Assembly (NCBI RefSeq): GCF_000179615.1
Contig: NZ_AEDD01000008.1
Span: forward strand, 62,001 to 126,000
Direction: 5' to 3'
Source: Paenibacillus curdlanolyticus YK9
GTDB taxonomy: Bacteria > Bacillota > Bacilli > Paenibacillales > Paenibacillaceae
Length of the DNA: 64,000 bases
Shown here: positions 61,001 to 64,000 of the stretch, piece after piece
Layout: each line of letters opens with the position of its first letter
Position numbering within the stretch: the stretch's first letter is position 1
Position numbers and translations under genes: made by a program
Notes under the pieces: model-generated
Told to the model about the DNA's origin: nothing
Databases searched by the model: none
What the model saw: the letters and a program-made list of their open reading frames with translations, nothing else

Positions 61001-64000
61001 AAACGGTAGCGTTGACGACAACGTGGGAGACGCATACCGTAAACTTCTCCACGAAAGATGGGGACTCCGATTTGAACGGCAAGCTGCTCTTCCTGTTAGG
61101 CGGGCAGGCTGGCAATGTTACCTTGGATGATATCGTTATGGTGCGCTTGACGAACCGTAACATGGGCGAGCTGCCGCTGGCGGACCAGTTCCCTGTTAAG
61201 AACAGCGATTTCTCTAATGGCAAGACAAGCTGGAGCGAGCACGTACAAGGCCGTTATGACGGCTATGGCTCTAGTGCAGTATTCTCACCATCCCAAGGCG
61301 CAATGAAGATCGCAATTGCCAACGAGGGCAATAATCCGTGGGATGTCATGCTGATGCAAACGGACTTTAACCTGTTCAAAACGAACACATATGTGGTTTC
61401 GCTCGATGCTCGTTCAACGGTAGCGCGCGAAGCGGAGCTTGTAGTCGATTCAAACAATACTCGTTATGTCTCGCAAAAGCTCAGTTTGACACCACAGATG
61501 CAGACGTTCACCTACGAATTGCAGGTGGATGCAGATATGACGGCTTCGTTCAAACTGCTGCTCGGCAAGCTGCAGAATGCGACAGCCATTGGGGCGCATG
61601 ACGTTTACGTGGATAACGTACGCGTGGAGCTAAAGGGTGCACGTGACCGCGCATTCCTCCTGCATAATGGCGACTTCTCGGCAGGATGGGACAATTGGAG
61701 TAAACATTTGCAAGGTGATTATAACGGCGATTCCCGTGCGGTCGTCACAACGGATAACGGCGCGTACCATGCAGATATCAAGAATGATGGCGCTAATCCG
61801 TGGGATATCATGCTCTATCAGGAACCAATGGTGCTTGAGAAAGGCAAAACGTACACCGTAACGTTTAACGCTCGTTCCACGAAGCTGAGCAAGATTGAGG
61901 CAGTTGTAGAGAACAGCACGAACTTCCGTTATTTGAACCAAGCAGTACAGCTGGACGATTCGACCAATACGTACAGCTACACGTTTACGATGGATAAGAA
62001 CGATACGACGGGCTTGAAGTTCTTGATGGGCAAGCCATCAGGAGCGAATGCAGTCGGTGCACATGATATTTATATCGATAACGTGCGCTTCGAGCTTCAA
62101 GGCGCATTACAAGCAACCGGTGAGCGCGCAAGCGATCAGGATGATATTCATCTCCCGAATCCGCCAGCTTTATCGCCGGATGCAATGAACAATTTGATCG
62201 GGCAACCGGAAACGATTAGCTTCGCGGATTCGCTCACTTGGCGGACGTCAATCACATCGATCTCCATTAATGGAGATATCGTTTCGCCGCAATCGTATAC
62301 GATCGCACCAGGGTCGATTACGCTGAATGCCAGCCTATTCCCGACAGCACGCGATTATGAGATCACCGTGAAGGCAGCAGGCTACGAGAAAGCAACGGTC
62401 GTTCAACAGGTCGAGGCATCCAGCGATTGGAGCTTGATCTGGAATGACGAATTCGACGGAACAGGCACGAATCTGGATACGAACGGCGTCGACTTGGACA
62501 AATGGGCTTACCAGCAAGGCACAGGCGCAGAGTATGGCGTTGAAGGCTGGGGCAACAACGAGCAAGAGTATTACCGTAAGGATAATATGCATGTAACGAA
62601 TGGCAATCTCGTAATTGAAGCTCGTAAAGAAGCTTTCGGCGGCAAACCGTACACATCCGGCCGCGTATTTACACAGCCGACGTTTACGAAAGCGTATGGA
62701 CGATTCGAAGCGAGAATGCAGCTGCCGACAGGCGATGGCGTATGGCCGGCATTTTGGATGATGCCTGCCGGTAACGAGTACGGCACATGGGCATCCTCGG
62801 GCGAGATCGACATTATGGAAGCGCGCGGCAGATTGCCGGGCGAGGTTGCGGGCACCATTCACTGGGGCAAGCCTTACCCAAGCAACAAATCGACGGGAGA
62901 CGAGTACGAATTCCCGCAAGGCCAATCGATTACGGGTTACCATACGTATGCGGTAGAGTGGGAGCCAGGTGAAATTCGTTGGTACGTCGATGGCAACTTG
63001 TATCAAACGGTGAACGATTGGAGCAGTACGGGAGCAGGACAGCCAGATAAGTATGCTTACCCTGCACCATTCGACAAACCGTTCTACATGATCTTGAACC
63101 TTGCGATCGGCGGAGCCTTCGACGGCAACCGATTGCCAGACGACTCGCTGCTGCCTGCAACGATGAAGGTTGATTATGTTCGCGTGTATGAGCTGACGGG
63201 ACGTCCTTACCGGACGCCGATCGAGCCAGTCGTAGTGAAAGAGTCATTCCCAGCGAACGGCAAGCCGGCAGTAAACGGCAACCTGATCTATGACAACACG
63301 TATCAGCATGGCCTTAAAGACATTGCAGCAGCGGGAACGCCGTTGGACCCAACCTACTGGAATTTCCTGCATACGCCGGACTTCGGCGGAGCGGGAGCGG
63401 GTTCGGTCGAACAGCTCGGCGGAGTTCCTTATGCCAAGCTGAATGTAACGAATGGCGGCACAGTGCCTTATGCGCTCCAAATGATTCAGTACGCGACGCT
63501 TACGAAGGGCCATACGTACAAGCTGAGCTTTGATGCGAAGGCTTCTGCCGCACGGGCGATAAACCTGAAGTTCGGCGGTGACGACGATAACGGCTGGGCC
63601 GTGTACTCGGATAATTTCGAATCGTCGTTGAAAACAGAGCTGCAGCATTATGAGTATCGCTTCACGATGAATGGAACGACGGACCCTGCAGCTCGACTGG
63701 AATTCAACTTGGGGCTTAGCACGGGTACGGTTTGGATCGGTAATGTTGTGTTGGAGGAAACGGATCAGCTGTCTGATCCTTCGAGCAACAAAGAGCCGCT
63801 GGACAACGGTAATCATATTTATAACGGGACGTTCGATCTAGGCACGATGGATCGGATGAAATATTGGAGCTTTAATGCGACGCAAGGCGCATCGGCTGCT
63901 GCTTCGGTCAATGCCGATCGCAGACAGATGGATGCAGCGATCGTGGACGGAGGCGCTAGTGCAGCAGCCGTTACACTGACGCAAACGGGCATTCAACTTC
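58069..64000 (+). CDS. Surface protein with SLH domains and two GH16 domains (beta-1,3-glucanase/laminarinase type), 3' end outside the window
   Basis: An open frame of at least 1977 codons. Signal peptide about 1-33; three SLH domains (about 40-230) with QGHWAANEVHKW and GFADGTFRPN motifs; a beta-rich region to 385; a PGTN/PGTD repeat linker; GH16 domain 1 (about 417-680) with catalytic E543, D545, E548 in GELDIMEARG; four CBM4/9-like domains (about 690-1350); a small beta domain (1370-1455); GH16 domain 2 (about 1457-1715) with E1579, D1581, E1584 in GEIDIMEARG; then the start of a further CBM block. ExDxxE without the extra Met bulge difference of lichenases, and WPAFWM, fit laminarinase-type GH16. 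It would be held on the cell wall and cut beta-1,3-glucan. GGAAGGGG precedes the ATG. Confidence 0.9.
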   Translation, partial: MRLTKRTKQVIAVVLSFLIISGYLPVEGTAAAAQPSANDDMQGHWAANEVHKWTEKGLISGFADGTFRPNQGVTRAELTKLINSLFGFTDQAAASFTDVTGNVWYKEQVAIAKEAGYIGGYPDGSFKPNATVTRQEVAKVAAALFPLPKAADNSLSGYKDYASISGFAKSAMANMVGGGYLKGFADGTVRPAQPITRAEAVVLFDRLAGDVQNKAGTFDGLAAKGNVLVTTPDVKLVKPQIGGNLMLTAGIGEGDSHIEGGSIDGTVFVNGGGVNSIHIKGTKLTQLTVNKKKPVRVVISEDANIAQLNVETKAIIELEKKAVVGKLVISSNAQGTTIKVQGSITELVIEADGVIVNDQPVKKGSKVSVVDGRIVDNTPTTPGGGSPGTNPGTDPGTNPGTDPGTNPGTDPGTNPAQWQLVWDDEFDRSGTNLDTNGVDLDKWGYQEGTGSQYGLDGWGNEEQQSYSKNNIKVENGKLVIEARKETANGKPYTSGRLYTEPTLNKTYGKFEAKIKMPEGEGIWPAFWMVPSNSEYGVWASSGELDIMEARGRLPHEVAGTIHYGKKWPNNKATGADYQFENGESITGEHVYGVEWEPGEIRWYVDGKLYSRLNNWDSTGENQPAKYAYPAPFDKDFYMILNLAVGGSFDGNRIPPDSKIPAKMEVDYVRVYDKVGGYNNTVTEPTVAKEPLPAVHKQAINGNYVYDPAFAQPFTLLKTPDDVLNPTYWNFATISTFSGAGTVSKETLDTTPFAKVDITSGGNAAHAIQMIQNVTLGKGRWYKLSFDAKAASSRTMLVKFGGGADRGWATYSDSLEAGLTDQLQSYEMTFQMNADTDAQARLEFNMGLNTKSIWLGNVKLVEVDAIDLYKEDAAKEPLVGGNHVYNGTFDQGRVDRMTYWHWVTNGATATAAVDAIDRQLLATISNGGAAADSVSLVQKGINLVEGNDYRITFKAKAAANRTIAVGVQKADGTAVEQPETVALTTTWETHTVNFSTKDGDSDLNGKLLFLLGGQAGNVTLDDIVMVRLTNRNMGELPLADQFPVKNSDFSNGKTSWSEHVQGRYDGYGSSAVFSPSQGAMKIAIANEGNNPWDVMLMQTDFNLFKTNTYVVSLDARSTVAREAELVVDSNNTRYVSQKLSLTPQMQTFTYELQVDADMTASFKLLLGKLQNATAIGAHDVYVDNVRVELKGARDRAFLLHNGDFSAGWDNWSKHLQGDYNGDSRAVVTTDNGAYHADIKNDGANPWDIMLYQEPMVLEKGKTYTVTFNARSTKLSKIEAVVENSTNFRYLNQAVQLDDSTNTYSYTFTMDKNDTTGLKFLMGKPSGANAVGAHDIYIDNVRFELQGALQATGERASDQDDIHLPNPPALSPDAMNNLIGQPETISFADSLTWRTSITSISINGDIVSPQSYTIAPGSITLNASLFPTARDYEITVKAAGYEKATVVQQVEASSDWSLIWNDEFDGTGTNLDTNGVDLDKWAYQQGTGAEYGVEGWGNNEQEYYRKDNMHVTNGNLVIEARKEAFGGKPYTSGRVFTQPTFTKAYGRFEARMQLPTGDGVWPAFWMMPAGNEYGTWASSGEIDIMEARGRLPGEVAGTIHWGKPYPSNKSTGDEYEFPQGQSITGYHTYAVEWEPGEIRWYVDGNLYQTVNDWSSTGAGQPDKYAYPAPFDKPFYMILNLAIGGAFDGNRLPDDSLLPATMKVDYVRVYELTGRPYRTPIEPVVVKESFPANGKPAVNGNLIYDNTYQHGLKDIAAAGTPLDPTYWNFLHTPDFGGAGAGSVEQLGGVPYAKLNVTNGGTVPYALQMIQYATLTKGHTYKLSFDAKASAARAINLKFGGDDDNGWAVYSDNFESSLKTELQHYEYRFTMNGTTDPAARLEFNLGLSTGTVWIGNVVLEETDQLSDPSSNKEPLDNGNHIYNGTFDLGTMDRMKYWSFNATQGASAAASVNADRRQMDAAIVDGGASAAAVTLTQTGIQL

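Noticed and set aside
1-64000. tRNA, rRNA, insertion sequences or prophage genes
   Set aside because: No cloverleaf, rRNA segment, transposase or phage structural motif was seen on either strand; only the agr-like island shows signs of transfer.

Overview
The window (about 64 kb, moderately high GC) looks like a chromosomal segment of a Paenibacillaceae bacterium (Paenibacillus, Cohnella or a close relative). Pointers are three YesM/YesN-type two-component systems each beside a carbohydrate ABC importer, SLH-anchored glycoside hydrolases with many modules, a PrkA kinase of the exact Bacillus length, an AbrB-type regulator, a T-box leader and strong AGGAGG-type ribosome binding sites. No rRNA, tRNA, CRISPR array or insertion sequence was seen.

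Layout. 1-1800: end of an OmpR-type response regulator, trmL, an AbrB-like regulator with a Cys4 tail, a perfect 48-bp palindrome and an unannotated 32-aa membrane peptide. 1813-8592: a YesN/YesM pair divergent from a permease-permease-binding protein operon with a cre-like site before the binding protein gene. 8821-14056: a PLP aminotransferase, a 30-copy 18-bp minisatellite, a four-palindrome element, a PD-(D/E)XK-like protein and prkA. 14944-30967: a YesM/YesN pair, an array of 51-bp hairpin repeats, then binding protein, GH31 glucosidase, two permeases and a 2184-aa surface GH87 alpha-1,3-glucanase. 31234-34628: two methyltransferases, the second under a T-box leader and followed by a MATE exporter. 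35023-38445: an ATP-grasp / alpha-E / transglutaminase-like operon. 38446-40082: repeats, a YtkA-like lipoprotein and two repeat elements. 40080-43352: a low-GC agr-type peptide signalling island (CPBP protease, small HTH protein, membrane protein, AgrB, AgrD, degenerate ImmA-like protein, Xre regulator). 43468-46011: histidine phosphatase, MTHFR-like protein, polysaccharide deacetylase. 46040-50526: AraC regulator divergent from GH30-GH3. 50751-57855: Lpl-type importer with its own YesN/YesM pair. 58069-end: a surface protein with SLH domains and two GH16 domains, cut by the window edge.

How the genes fit together. GH87, GH31, GH30, GH3 and double GH16 enzymes with three importers suggest a region devoted to alpha-1,3- and beta-1,3/1,6-glucans such as fungal cell walls: cell-surface enzymes cut the polymer, lipoprotein-dependent importers take up oligosaccharides, and cytoplasmic GH31, GH30 and GH3 enzymes finish them. 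None of the importers has a local ATPase, so a shared MsmX-type ATPase elsewhere is expected.

The most unusual content is non-coding or small: two different intergenic element families, each made of four short palindromes with nearly invariant spacing (51/73/51 and 50/62/50 bp) and each present twice; a tandem hairpin array with a 51-bp period; a T-box controlling a methyltransferase; and the agr-like island, which has a candidate AUA start for agrB, a missed 41-aa agrD with a predicted Cys-to-Cys ring, and a neighbouring MroQ-like CPBP protease.
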